Shown piece by piece: positions 54,474 through 64,000 of a DNA stretch of 64,000 nt; position 1 is the stretch's first letter, and every line of letters starts with the position of its first letter. Where the stretch lies: positions 107,050 to 171,049 of the forward strand of contig NZ_SPHO01000001.1 in the NCBI RefSeq assembly GCF_005845215.1, read 5' to 3'. The DNA is from Clostridium sp. 1001271st1 H5 (GTDB taxonomy: Bacteria > Bacillota > Clostridia > Lachnospirales > Lachnospiraceae). Below the pieces are notes generated by a model that did no database searches, was not told the DNA's origin, and saw nothing but the letters and a program-made list of their open reading frames with translations. The translations under genes were made by a program, and so were the position numbers.

Positions 54474-57400
54474 GTGAGAAAAAGGCCCGGCAGTAAACGT
54501 ATTTTAGGCAAAGCCATCAGTCTGCTATTGGCGGCCTCCTTATTGGCGCCAAGTACTGCGCCTTTGGTTGCATACGCAGCAGAGGCAATGAGCAACCGCC
54601 CCCGTCTGGTATCTTTTGAAAGGCCGGAGGCATTAAGCCTGTCAGAGGTTGGAATCAGCGGCAACAGCAGCGGTTCCAGAGACAGCGGAGGTTCAGCGAG
54701 TTCCGGCAGAGCAGGAGGTGCCGGAAACAATGGAGGTGCAGACAACGGCGGAAATTCCAATGACGCCGGTAACGGGGATGCAGGCAATTCCGGCAATGAT
54801 GATACTGGCAGCAGCACCGGAGGCAGTACAGATACCGGAGGCGGCACGAATACCGGAGGCGGCACGAATACCGGAGGCAGTACGGATACCGGAGGCGGCA
54901 CGGATACCGGAGGCGGCACGGATACCGGAGGCGGCACGGATACCGGAGGCAGCACGGATACCGGAGGCGGTACAGATACCGGAGGCGGCTCAGATACCGG
55001 AGGCAGTACAGATACCGGAGGCGGCGCAGATTCCGGGGGCGGTACAGATACAGGAGGTGGCTCAGATACCGGAGGCGGCGCAGACACCGGAGGCAGCGGG
55101 GAGGACAAAGACGCGTCCGGTGACGGAAAGGATAAGGATGATGGCACTGCCGCTAAACCGGGAGAAGGCGGAAAGGACGATGGATTAACGGATGCGGAAG
55201 AAGAAACAGACCCATCCGGGAGCGGCGGTGGTGCCGGAGGCGGAGGCAGCCATAGCGGCGGAAAGCCCGGAGAACTGCCGGATGGAAGCCTTGCGGAGGA
55301 GATAATTCCGGGAGAGACACTGCCAGAGGAGATACTGCCGGAGGAACTTCTTCCGGAGGAGGAGCTGGAACTTCCAGATGCGGACCTTGCCACTCCATCC
55401 GATGCAGAGAGGGAGCTGCGGGAGCCGGAGGACTTCTATGACATTGATTCAGAAATCAATGAGCCTGCGGGCGAGCTGGTCCAGTTCAATGAATATTACC
55501 GGACGTATCAGACCGGTGACGGGGAATTTACGACCATCATGGGAGGATACTCCGGACTGTATGAGGATGAGGACGGGAATCTGTGTGAGGTTGATAATAG
55601 CCTGACCGAATCCGAATCAGGCTTAAGCCTGTTTTCACTGTTTGATTCCTCCGCGGTCTATGAAAACACCGCAGGGGACCTGAAGGTCTATTTCCCTGAA
55701 AAGATGAAGCGCGGGGAAGGCATCACCCTGGAAAAGGACGGGGAATCCATGGAAATCATTCCGGAGGCAGGGTCCTTTAAGTACAGCACGGTATCCAATA
55801 ATGCAATCCGGTACTGCGATGTATTTGAACATGTGGATGTCCAGTATACCATGCTTGGAAACATGGTCAAGGAGGACATCATACTGCTGGAAAAGACCAA
55901 CCGGAATGAGTTCACCTATAAGATTAAGATACCCGGCCTGAAAGCATCCGAGACAGAGAACGGCATCATTATTTACAAGGATAAAAAGACTGAGCCCATA
56001 TTTGCAGTCAATGCGCCTGTCATGGTGGATGCGGCCGGGGAGATGTCTACAGACATCAGCCTGAAGCTGGCCGGCGGGGAAAACGGACGTACAATCAGGG
56101 TGACGGCTGATAAGGACTGGCTGGAGGATGAGGAACGGGCCTATCCGGTACGGATTGACCCGGGGCAGTATGTACCGGCCAATGAATTCCTGCTCTGCAT
56201 GGTTGCGGAGGGAACGCCGAAACAGCATTATCACTGGGACGGTCCCGCCTATGCAGGTTATGTGGACGGCTCAATGAAGAATGCACGTCTCTACATTGCC
56301 TTCAATGAGACAAACTGCCCCACACTCCTGTCATTCTTCCAACAGGCAGGTGCGCAGGTTACCAGCGCCAGCCTGGATTTGACAGCCATGACAAATAACA
56401 GTGACGGTGAGACGGTATTCCAGCTGGCTGTTCCCATTGCAGCCTCAGCCGCGGATGGATGGGATGCAAACCGCATAACCTGGAACACGAAGCCGCCGGT
56501 GGAAGAAAAGGATATATTCCAGACCGCCCCCGGCGTTGATGAGAAGCTGAGCTTTGATGTGACGGAAACGCTTAACAGCTGGCTTTCCTACCAGACCCTG
56601 CAGGTGGGATTTGCCATAAAAGCCCAGGTAGAGGGCCCAAACGACACAGGGAAGGGAATCATGCTGGCGGAGCGGTTTTATAACCGCGACAGCGAGGCCA
56701 AGGGACCAAGGCTGACCGTGGACTGGGACGGCGAACTGCCGGATGTGGACCTTGCGGGCATGGCCCTTGACCAGTCAACCGCCAAGGTAATCCCCTCCAT
56801 TATCAATACAGATGCAATGGGGCGGTCCGCGACCGGTGTCATCATCCATGGTGTCACAAGGGGCGGGGCGGAAGTGGCATATGCGCTGATTGGCGGTGAC
56901 GGTGAGACGGAACGCAAGACAGCAGCAGAGGGAAGTATTGTATATCCGGACTTCACGGAACAGGGGGCAGACCTGCCCAGCCATTACCCGCCTGTGAAAT
57001 CATCCAACTGGGAGAGCAGCGGATATCCGGTGGAGGGACTGCTCCGCGATACCATTTACAATTTCGCTGTGACATTCACTGCTTCCGGTGAGGATAACGG
57101 GGACGGGGAAGATGGCGGAGACAGTCCGGACGAGACTTATGTTTATCCGGAGGATGAGGAGAACTCATTTCTGATTTACAAGGTGCAGCTTCATGACCTT
57201 GCACAGCGTATTGCAAAGCATTACGGCGTGAATCCCAACGTGCTAGCGAGGGATAACCGCCTGTATTTGGACCAGCTGACAGAGGCGGGTACATACCTGT
57301 TTGTCCGGAAACCGCAGACAGCGGACCCGTATACCCCGGAACCATTCACTGCCATGGAGATTTACCTTTTATGGGGACTGTTTCTTGGTCTTAACCCGGA

Positions 57401-60400
57401 GTGTTTCATGGGATTGGAACCGGTGAACATCAATTCCGGGAACTTCTACATGGGGCAGGAAGACATGCAGATGGAGGATTTGGGAGGAGCCTTCGGGCTG
57501 AACCGCAGTTATAACTCCCTGATACCTGACGGCCGTTCCGAATTTGGCCTGGGCTGGTCGTCAAATCTTGGCGAGAAGCTGACCCTCTTAGGGGACGGCA
57601 GGATTCTGTTCAAGCGTGAGGACGGGGCCTATGTCACCTTTAAAAAGGACGGGGATGTGTACCGGTCGGAAAACGGCCGGGACCTGGTTCTGGAACCCAT
57701 GGATTCACTGGATATTGACTACGGTTCAAGGGAAGACGATGACAATGATGACGATGAGGACATGGACTATGGTACCGGACGCGCGTCCTTGGATTCCGAA
57801 TACATATCCGCAGCCACACCATCCAATGCTTCACGGACAACCCCATTGCGGGATGATTATGAGGAACCGGAAGAACCCGGTGAGGGGGATGGAGAAGAGG
57901 AAGATGTTCCGGCACTTCCCGGCGTGGCCGGCTGGAAGATGACGGCCCTTGACGGCACGGTGCGTGTATTTGACGGCATGGGCTTCATTGAGTACAGGGA
58001 GGACATTAAGGGACACCGGACCACCTATGTCTATGACAGGGAATACAGTCTTCTTCAGGTCATATCCCCATCCGGAAACACCATGGACATTACCATGGAT
58101 GATGAGTTCCGGATTACACAGATGGTGCAGCCGGACGGCGGGACCTGGACCTATGAATACGATGAAGCAGGGGACCTGGTATCTGTCACGAACCCGGCCG
58201 GCAATGAACGCCGGTACGAGTATGATGATGGCCACGGCATGACGGCCTGGTACGATGAAAACGGAAACTGTGTCACAAAGAATACATACGATGACAGTCA
58301 CCGTGTGGTGGTCCAGGAGGATGCAAACGGGAACACGGCCACCCTGGAATACGCAGACGGCCATACGGTCATGACGGACAATAACGGCAACGTGACAACC
58401 GTATACTTTGATGACCTTGGAAGAACAATCAAGGTGGTGTACCCGGATGGTTCCGCAGAGGAAACCGCCTATGACAATGACGGACACTGTGCATCAAAAA
58501 AGGATGTAATGGGTAATGTGACCACCTACACCTATGATGCTGAAGGAAATGTCCTGACCGAGACAAGAGGGGATGGAAGCAGCCGTTCCTTTACCTACAA
58601 TGAGAGAAACCAGATGCTTACGGCTGCCGACTATATGGGCAATACCACCCATTTCAGTTATGATGAGGCAGGAAATCTGACTGCACGGACCGATGGGGAA
58701 GGAAATACCACGTCCTATGGATATGACAGCCTGAACCGGCTGGAGAGCATTACGGATGCTAACGGAGGCACCACTGCGTTTGCCTATGAAGGCGACAGCT
58801 CCGCACCTGCATCCATGACAGATGGTGAGGGGAATACATCAACCTTCAGTTATGATGAAATGAACCGGATTCTTGCCACCACGGATGCAGAAGGCAATAC
58901 CACCACTCATGAATATAACGCCAATGGATGGGAGACAGCCACCACGGCGGCTGACGGCGGAGTGACCCGGTATGAATTCAGCCCCGCAGGAGAAGTGCTG
59001 TCAATAACGGATGCCATGGACATCAGGACAGACTTTACTTATGACCGGATGCATAACATTCTGTCGGGAACGGATGCCCTGGGCAATACCCTTACCTATG
59101 CCTATGACGGTAACTACAACCGCATCACGGAAACGGATGCAAAGGGAAGTGTGACTACTTATGGCTATGATTCCAGGGACCGTCAGATAAAGGTCACGGA
59201 TGCAATGGGGCATGAGAACAGCCTGGAACTGGATGCGGCCGGGCATATCCGTTCCGATAAGGACCGCAGGGGTTATGCAGCGGCCTACGAGTATGATACC
59301 GTGCTGGGGCTCCCGACCCTCATCACCAACCGCCAGGGCGCCAAGACCCATATTGCCTATGACCGGAATGGGAACGCGACCGGAATCACCTATGCAGATG
59401 GAGGCAAGGTGGCTTATGCGTATGACAGGGCAGGGCGTGTACGCACAGTAACCGCGCAGAACGGACTTGTAACGGAACTGAGTTATGACGGCAATGGAAA
59501 TATCGTCCGTATCAAGGATGATGACAGCCGCATTTACAAATATGACTATGACCACAACAACCGTCTGGTACGTGCAGAAGACCCATTAGGGGGAATCACG
59601 GTTTATGCTTATGATGGGACTGGAAACCGGATATCGGAAACCAATGCAAAAGGGCATACAACCACCTATGCTTATGATGCAGCGGGGCGGCTGAAGGAGA
59701 TGACCGATGCCCTGGGAGGAGTGGTATCCCATGAATATGACCTGAACGGAAATCTTTTGAAGGAAACAGATGCCAATGGCCACAGCACGGATTACCATTA
59801 CGATGTGCTGGGGCAGCTCCTGGCCCAGGCAGATGCAGCCGGGTACGTGACAGCAGTCGAGCATGACGCCCTGGGGGATGTCATTAAGATAACGGATGCG
59901 CTTAAGGGAGAGACTGCATATGAAAAGGATGCCCTCAGAAGAACCAGCAAGATAACAGACGCCATGGGAGGTGAATACCTCTATGAGATGGATGAGGAAG
60001 GCAATGTCACTAAGATTACCATGCCTGACGGGGATGCCCTCATCATGGGTTATGATGCCGGCGGGCGCCTCCGGAGGCTGCGCGATGAAGCCGGGCTCCT
60101 GACCATTTACCAGTATGATGCCATGGACCGTGTCATTTCCGCATCGGACAATGCCGGAAATAAGATGACCTATGAGTATGATACAAGCGGAAACCTGATA
60201 AAACAGACAGATACCATTGGCAGGGAGGCAGTCTATGAATACGACAGGTATAACCGCCTCATCGGCGTAACTGCCCCGGACGGAGGGACCACGAAGTACA
60301 GATATGATTCCCTGGACCGTCTGATTGGCGTAACCCAGCCCGATGGAACCGTCACTGCTTACGCTTATGATAAGGTGGGCAATCTTGTGGAAACCATGGA

Positions 60401-63400
60401 ACCGGGGGAGGCAGCATACCATTATGCGTATGATGCCATCAACCGCCTGACGGAAAAGGCGGACCCGCTGGAAGCTTCCACCACATTTTTATACGATGCC
60501 AAGGGCAACCTGCTCTCCAGCACGGATGCTGAAGGAAACCAGACAGCGTATGCCTACGATGCCATTGACCGTCTGGTACAGTTTACAGACGGACGCGGAA
60601 ACAATACGGCCTATGAGTACGATGAGCTCTCCAGACTCCTGGCTTATACCACACCGGAGGGGAGCAGGGAGGAATACCGCTACGACCCATTGGGAAGGAT
60701 GACCAAGAAAAAGGATGCCATCGGCCTAATCACAGAGTACCAGTATGATGTGATGGGCAACCTGACCATGGAAGTATCGCCTAAGGGCGCAATGACATCC
60801 TATGAGTACGATAAGCACGATGAGCTTACGGCGGTTAAGGACCCCAGGGGCAATGTGACCAGCTATGAAGTGGATTTGAACCGCCAGGTCACCAAACTCA
60901 CCCAGAAGAACGGCGGGGAATACACCTATGAGTACGATGCAGTACACCGTCTGACTTCCATACAGACGCCGCTGGGGTATGTGAGGGAGTTTACCTATGA
61001 TAAGGCGGACAATATCATCCGTGAGACCGACAGCATGAACCGGACCAGCACATATACATATGATATCATGCACCGCATGACCAAAGCCGTGAATGCCAGG
61101 GGCGGCGCGGAAACCTATGAGTATGACATCCGGGGCAACTTAAGCGGTAAGACCAATGCCATGGGATATAAGTACACCTATGGATATGACCTGGCTGACC
61201 AGCTGAAGGAAAGCGTGGACCCGGAAGGAAAGGCCACCAGGTTTACCTACGATTTAGTGGGCAACCTTACGGCCATGACGAAACCGGGAGCCCGCACCAC
61301 CAATTACTATTACGATGAGAATTACAACATGACGTCCCTGTCAGACCCCAAGGGATATGTATACAGCAGGGAATATGATAAGGACAACCGGCAGACGGGA
61401 ACCATTGACCCGCTGAAACAGACGGAGAAACTTACCTATGACCCGGGCAGCCGCCTGACAGCCCTCCGGGACAAAATGGGCCTGACCACATCATTGCAGT
61501 ATGACGGACATGGAAACATCATCAAAAAGACTGCCACGGATGGAGCCATTACCAGCTACACCTATGACATCCTGGATAACATGACCAAGGTGACAGACCC
61601 AATGAATTACAGCACCAGCTATGGATATGATGTGATGGGGAATCTGACCAGCATGACAAACCCGCTGCTTCATACCACCAAGTATACCTATGACCTGGAA
61701 GGCAACCTGACGTCGCTGACCTCGTCCATGGGCAGAAAAGAAAGCTATGCCTATGATGCGGCGGGCCGGCAAATCAGCAGGATGACCCCGAAGGGAGATA
61801 CCATCCGTTATGACTATGACGTGCTGAACGGACTGGCGGACAAGGCATATGAGGATGCACAGGGAAAGGGGACGGACCGCCCGGTACAGATGGGATACAA
61901 TGCCATGGGGCAGCGCATATCCATGGAGGATATCACCGGAGAGAGCAGCTATGTCTACGATTCGCTGGGACGCCTCAAGGCAGCGGTCAATGGCTCCGGG
62001 AAGACCGTGGAATACGTCTATGACGGGTCCGACAACCTGAAGGCAATCCTGTACCCGGATGGGAAGGACGTCCAGTATGAGTATGACAAGAACGACAACA
62101 TAACCGTAATCAGGGACCGCGACGGCAGGAAAATCCTTTTCAGCTACGACCCGCTGAACCGACTGGTCCGGGTAGAGCGTCCGGAAGGGACCGTGACCAC
62201 CATTGCCTACAATGCCTATAACCAGGTGACGGAGCTGGAGAACCAGTGTGTATGCGGATTCCTTATATCGGACTACAAGTATACCTATGATAACGCGGGC
62301 CTGATATCCGGCGAGACAGCAAAGGAGTGCCTGTTTACATCCGAAAAGGATTACGGACACAAGGGCGGAGCCAGGGATGAATGCTATCATGAGAAGGATA
62401 ATCCATGGCAGAACCAGAATCCGCAGTGGGAAACCACCCAGCGGACCTTTACCTATGATGCGGACGGCCAGTTGACAGAATGCAGGGAGAGCAAGAGCCA
62501 GTTTGACAAGGTGACCTATACCTATAAGTATGACCAGGCCGGAAACTGTATCCTTGCTAAGAAACAGAAGCTGAACAGCTATCTGGAATCCTGGCAGAAC
62601 ACATACGCCTATAACGCGGATAACCAGATGACCGAGGCAACCATATGCGAGGGCAACCTGACGAAGAAGTATACCTTCACCTATGACGCCAATGGAAACA
62701 TGACGGCGGAGTGTTACCGAAATCAGGCGGAAGTCCGTTACCAGTACGATACGGAGAACCGGCTGACGGCAGTCTATGACCCTCAAAAGCTGCTGGTTGC
62801 CATGGCCTATGACGGAGACGGGAACCGGGCGTTCCAGCTCAACTACAATCCGGCAGCCGTATGCGGATACGGAAAGAATGTAAGCGGCGAGGTATTCATT
62901 CCGGAGCACAATCAGAATGAGGACGGAAGCCTGACCGCAGAAGGGGAGCTGTACAGCTATATCTGCTCCAAGACCGGACGAGCCTATGATTTGACGGAAT
63001 ATGTGAACGACATCAACCGGACGTATACGGAAACCCTGACCGCCTATACCGTTAACAGCGGTGCAAGGGAATCCTATACCTATGCGGGAAACCGCAGGGT
63101 GTCCAGGAACAGTTACTGGATAGAGGCCCGCAGTGTGGTATGCGACCAGATGCATTATTATCTGAATGACGGGCGCGGAAGCGTAACAGGCCAGACCTGG
63201 TATAACGGCATGGTGACCCATGTGTACCAGTACGACCCGTATGGGCAGGTAACCTTGGGAAGTACGGAACGTGTAGATTTCTATGGTTATAATGCTGAGA
63301 GTTACAATCCGAACACCGGACTTGAATATCTGAGGGCCAGATATTATAATGCAAGCAAAGGAAGGTTTTTCCAGGAAGATACGTACCTTGGTAATCTAAC

Positions 63401-64000
63401 AGACCCATTGACCTTAAACCGGTATGCATATGTAAAAAACAGTCCGCTGAATTATATTGACCCTAGCGGCCATTGGGGGTCCAGCTATGCGGCCTCTTAC
63501 CAGGGAGATTCAGAGGATTATAATCCTATACCATCGTATGCGGCATCGCATGATAGCTATGGAAAAGGAATGCCGGAAGTAAAAAGCAGTGGATTTTCAT
63601 CTGCGTTAGAAGAAGCAATGGATAATGCAGCGGAAATCGGCAAAGCGGCGAAGAAGTACTGCGATAGCTATGTAGCAGGGGTGCGAGTAGCTGTCTATGT
63701 AAAGGAAGCTGAACTAGAGAATATATTAATCATAGTCTTTTCATCCAAAGAACCAATTTCTGATGCGGAGATGAATGCCCTCATAAATGAAATCTTGGAC
63801 GAAGTCAAAGATTTTGATTATGCAGCATTTAGGGATGGAATGATAGATGGAGAACTGCTACATTACCGGGCGTGTTTATATATGGCCAATTGTGTGGACA
63901 ATATGATGGGCAGCATGTTTGCAGGAAGCGGAACATATGTGGCCACGGCAGTTACCCCCGATGGATACCTGATAGAGGTAGAGGTTGTAGGAGAGCTCGT
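54474..64000 (+). CDS. giant secreted RHS/YD-repeat protein (3' end outside window)
   Basis: GTG 54474 follows AAAGGAG; the frame stays open to the window end, at least 3,175 residues. Signal peptide ~1-37 ('LLLAASLLAPSTAPLVAYAA'). Residues ~118-207: 15 hexapeptide repeats of (S/G)(T/S/A)DTGG type. Residues ~370-560 a beta-rich N-terminal RHS-type region; ~562-755 DNRLRE-like domain ('WNTKPPVEEKDIFQTA', 'ETLNSWLSYQTLQVGFAIKA'). ~900-945 LysM-like ('YKVQLHDLAQRIAKHYGVNP'). ~980-1060 DUF6531 ('MEDLGGAFGLNRSYNSLIPD'). ~1175-2850: dozens of YD repeats. ~2906-3000: RHS core end ('YNAESYNPNTGLEYLRARYY', 'LNRYAYVKNSPLNYIDPSGH'). After it a divergent tail begins, the usual place of a toxin or adhesin domain. 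Wrapped YD repeats form a shell. Likely surface or secreted polymorphic toxin. Confidence 0.92.
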   Translation, partial: MRKRPGSKRILGKAISLLLAASLLAPSTAPLVAYAAEAMSNRPRLVSFERPEALSLSEVGISGNSSGSRDSGGSASSGRAGGAGNNGGADNGGNSNDAGNGDAGNSGNDDTGSSTGGSTDTGGGTNTGGGTNTGGSTDTGGGTDTGGGTDTGGGTDTGGSTDTGGGTDTGGGSDTGGSTDTGGGADSGGGTDTGGGSDTGGGADTGGSGEDKDASGDGKDKDDGTAAKPGEGGKDDGLTDAEEETDPSGSGGGAGGGGSHSGGKPGELPDGSLAEEIIPGETLPEEILPEELLPEEELELPDADLATPSDAERELREPEDFYDIDSEINEPAGELVQFNEYYRTYQTGDGEFTTIMGGYSGLYEDEDGNLCEVDNSLTESESGLSLFSLFDSSAVYENTAGDLKVYFPEKMKRGEGITLEKDGESMEIIPEAGSFKYSTVSNNAIRYCDVFEHVDVQYTMLGNMVKEDIILLEKTNRNEFTYKIKIPGLKASETENGIIIYKDKKTEPIFAVNAPVMVDAAGEMSTDISLKLAGGENGRTIRVTADKDWLEDEERAYPVRIDPGQYVPANEFLLCMVAEGTPKQHYHWDGPAYAGYVDGSMKNARLYIAFNETNCPTLLSFFQQAGAQVTSASLDLTAMTNNSDGETVFQLAVPIAASAADGWDANRITWNTKPPVEEKDIFQTAPGVDEKLSFDVTETLNSWLSYQTLQVGFAIKAQVEGPNDTGKGIMLAERFYNRDSEAKGPRLTVDWDGELPDVDLAGMALDQSTAKVIPSIINTDAMGRSATGVIIHGVTRGGAEVAYALIGGDGETERKTAAEGSIVYPDFTEQGADLPSHYPPVKSSNWESSGYPVEGLLRDTIYNFAVTFTASGEDNGDGEDGGDSPDETYVYPEDEENSFLIYKVQLHDLAQRIAKHYGVNPNVLARDNRLYLDQLTEAGTYLFVRKPQTADPYTPEPFTAMEIYLLWGLFLGLNPECFMGLEPVNINSGNFYMGQEDMQMEDLGGAFGLNRSYNSLIPDGRSEFGLGWSSNLGEKLTLLGDGRILFKREDGAYVTFKKDGDVYRSENGRDLVLEPMDSLDIDYGSREDDDNDDDEDMDYGTGRASLDSEYISAATPSNASRTTPLRDDYEEPEEPGEGDGEEEDVPALPGVAGWKMTALDGTVRVFDGMGFIEYREDIKGHRTTYVYDREYSLLQVISPSGNTMDITMDDEFRITQMVQPDGGTWTYEYDEAGDLVSVTNPAGNERRYEYDDGHGMTAWYDENGNCVTKNTYDDSHRVVVQEDANGNTATLEYADGHTVMTDNNGNVTTVYFDDLGRTIKVVYPDGSAEETAYDNDGHCASKKDVMGNVTTYTYDAEGNVLTETRGDGSSRSFTYNERNQMLTAADYMGNTTHFSYDEAGNLTARTDGEGNTTSYGYDSLNRLESITDANGGTTAFAYEGDSSAPASMTDGEGNTSTFSYDEMNRILATTDAEGNTTTHEYNANGWETATTAADGGVTRYEFSPAGEVLSITDAMDIRTDFTYDRMHNILSGTDALGNTLTYAYDGNYNRITETDAKGSVTTYGYDSRDRQIKVTDAMGHENSLELDAAGHIRSDKDRRGYAAAYEYDTVLGLPTLITNRQGAKTHIAYDRNGNATGITYADGGKVAYAYDRAGRVRTVTAQNGLVTELSYDGNGNIVRIKDDDSRIYKYDYDHNNRLVRAEDPLGGITVYAYDGTGNRISETNAKGHTTTYAYDAAGRLKEMTDALGGVVSHEYDLNGNLLKETDANGHSTDYHYDVLGQLLAQADAAGYVTAVEHDALGDVIKITDALKGETAYEKDALRRTSKITDAMGGEYLYEMDEEGNVTKITMPDGDALIMGYDAGGRLRRLRDEAGLLTIYQYDAMDRVISASDNAGNKMTYEYDTSGNLIKQTDTIGREAVYEYDRYNRLIGVTAPDGGTTKYRYDSLDRLIGVTQPDGTVTAYAYDKVGNLVETMEPGEAAYHYAYDAINRLTEKADPLEASTTFLYDAKGNLLSSTDAEGNQTAYAYDAIDRLVQFTDGRGNNTAYEYDELSRLLAYTTPEGSREEYRYDPLGRMTKKKDAIGLITEYQYDVMGNLTMEVSPKGAMTSYEYDKHDELTAVKDPRGNVTSYEVDLNRQVTKLTQKNGGEYTYEYDAVHRLTSIQTPLGYVREFTYDKADNIIRETDSMNRTSTYTYDIMHRMTKAVNARGGAETYEYDIRGNLSGKTNAMGYKYTYGYDLADQLKESVDPEGKATRFTYDLVGNLTAMTKPGARTTNYYYDENYNMTSLSDPKGYVYSREYDKDNRQTGTIDPLKQTEKLTYDPGSRLTALRDKMGLTTSLQYDGHGNIIKKTATDGAITSYTYDILDNMTKVTDPMNYSTSYGYDVMGNLTSMTNPLLHTTKYTYDLEGNLTSLTSSMGRKESYAYDAAGRQISRMTPKGDTIRYDYDVLNGLADKAYEDAQGKGTDRPVQMGYNAMGQRISMEDITGESSYVYDSLGRLKAAVNGSGKTVEYVYDGSDNLKAILYPDGKDVQYEYDKNDNITVIRDRDGRKILFSYDPLNRLVRVERPEGTVTTIAYNAYNQVTELENQCVCGFLISDYKYTYDNAGLISGETAKECLFTSEKDYGHKGGARDECYHEKDNPWQNQNPQWETTQRTFTYDADGQLTECRESKSQFDKVTYTYKYDQAGNCILAKKQKLNSYLESWQNTYAYNADNQMTEATICEGNLTKKYTFTYDANGNMTAECYRNQAEVRYQYDTENRLTAVYDPQKLLVAMAYDGDGNRAFQLNYNPAAVCGYGKNVSGEVFIPEHNQNEDGSLTAEGELYSYICSKTGRAYDLTEYVNDINRTYTETLTAYTVNSGARESYTYAGNRRVSRNSYWIEARSVVCDQMHYYLNDGRGSVTGQTWYNGMVTHVYQYDPYGQVTLGSTERVDFYGYNAESYNPNTGLEYLRARYYNASKGRFFQEDTYLGNLTDPLTLNRYAYVKNSPLNYIDPSGHWGSSYAASYQGDSEDYNPIPSYAASHDSYGKGMPEVKSSGFSSALEEAMDNAAEIGKAAKKYCDSYVAGVRVAVYVKEAELENILIIVFSSKEPISDAEMNALINEILDEVKDFDYAAFRDGMIDGELLHYRACLYMANCVDNMMGSMFAGSGTYVATAVTPDGYLIEVEVVGEL
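54825..55094 (+). repeat. 18-bp minisatellite inside the RHS gene
   Basis: Fifteen in-frame 18-bp units, each coding for a (S/G)(T/S/A)(D/N)TGG hexapeptide. Nearly identical units in tandem would be prone to slippage, changing the linker length without a frameshift. Confidence 0.85.

Noticed and set aside
54825..55094. CRISPR-like array
   Set aside because: The 18-bp units have no spacers and are in-frame coding repeats.
54272..55393. Minus-strand frame of 373 codons, Pro/Ser-rich
   Set aside because: Shadow of the 18-bp minisatellite in the RHS gene; no start signals and no domain.
61491..63221. Minus-strand frame of 576 codons
   Set aside because: Opposite to YD repeats in the RHS gene; the long frame is due to codon bias on the coding strand. 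No ribosome-binding site.

Overview
The window looks like a chromosome segment of a gut Lachnospiraceae, most like the Enterocloster (Clostridium bolteae/clostridioforme) group. This is inferred from moderate GC, strong Shine-Dalgarno sites with frequent TTG/GTG starts, cell-wall-binding repeat remnants, a Spo0A-type protein, FUSC and YoaP-type proteins, and large hybrid kinases. I ran no database search. There are no rRNA or tRNA genes, no CRISPR array and no recognisable transposase.

Layout. 1-1.7 kb: a compact minus-strand transcription unit (promoter, short ORF, hairpins, terminator) and a secreted PepSY protein with an Asp-rich tail. 2.1-5.75 kb: purE-purM-purN-purD from one promoter. 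5.8-6.5 kb: a decayed cell-wall-binding gene. 6.8-9.5 kb: a TetR gene and a drug-efflux MFS pump fused to a cytidylate-kinase-like domain, with an operator over the promoter. 9.7-11.8 kb: small, lipoprotein and AT-rich orphan genes.

12-41.6 kb is the centre of interest: three copies of a signalling module. Module A is a tandem-winged-helix GntR regulator, divergent from two 7-TM diguanylate cyclases, a cytosolic hybrid histidine kinase, a membrane hybrid kinase, and a lipoprotein that fuses an ABC-type solute-binding domain to the C-terminal domain of 5'-nucleotidases. Module B is a membrane hybrid kinase divergent from a second such GntR regulator. Module C is a hybrid kinase, a chemoreceptor, a second solute-binding/5'-nucleotidase-C lipoprotein, a hybrid kinase broken by a one-base frameshift, and a third GntR regulator. 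No Hpt protein or DNA-binding response regulator lies nearby, so the link from the kinases to transcription is open. The regulators are the natural candidates. Between modules B and C are several decayed genes (DUF1989, nitroreductase) and small orphan genes.

41.6-51.9 kb: an oxidoreductase remnant, a FUSC membrane protein with TetR and a small membrane protein, a short UvrA paralogue, an AraC regulator with a GNAT/YoaP acetyltransferase, a stand-alone Spo0A DNA-binding-domain protein with 0A-like boxes upstream, and an unknown cytosolic protein.

52-64 kb: an AgrC/LytTR-type two-component system followed by a giant secreted RHS/YD-repeat protein that runs off the window (at least 3,175 residues). 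The same 29-bp direct-repeat element lies before the kinase and before the RHS gene, which suggests the response regulator controls both.
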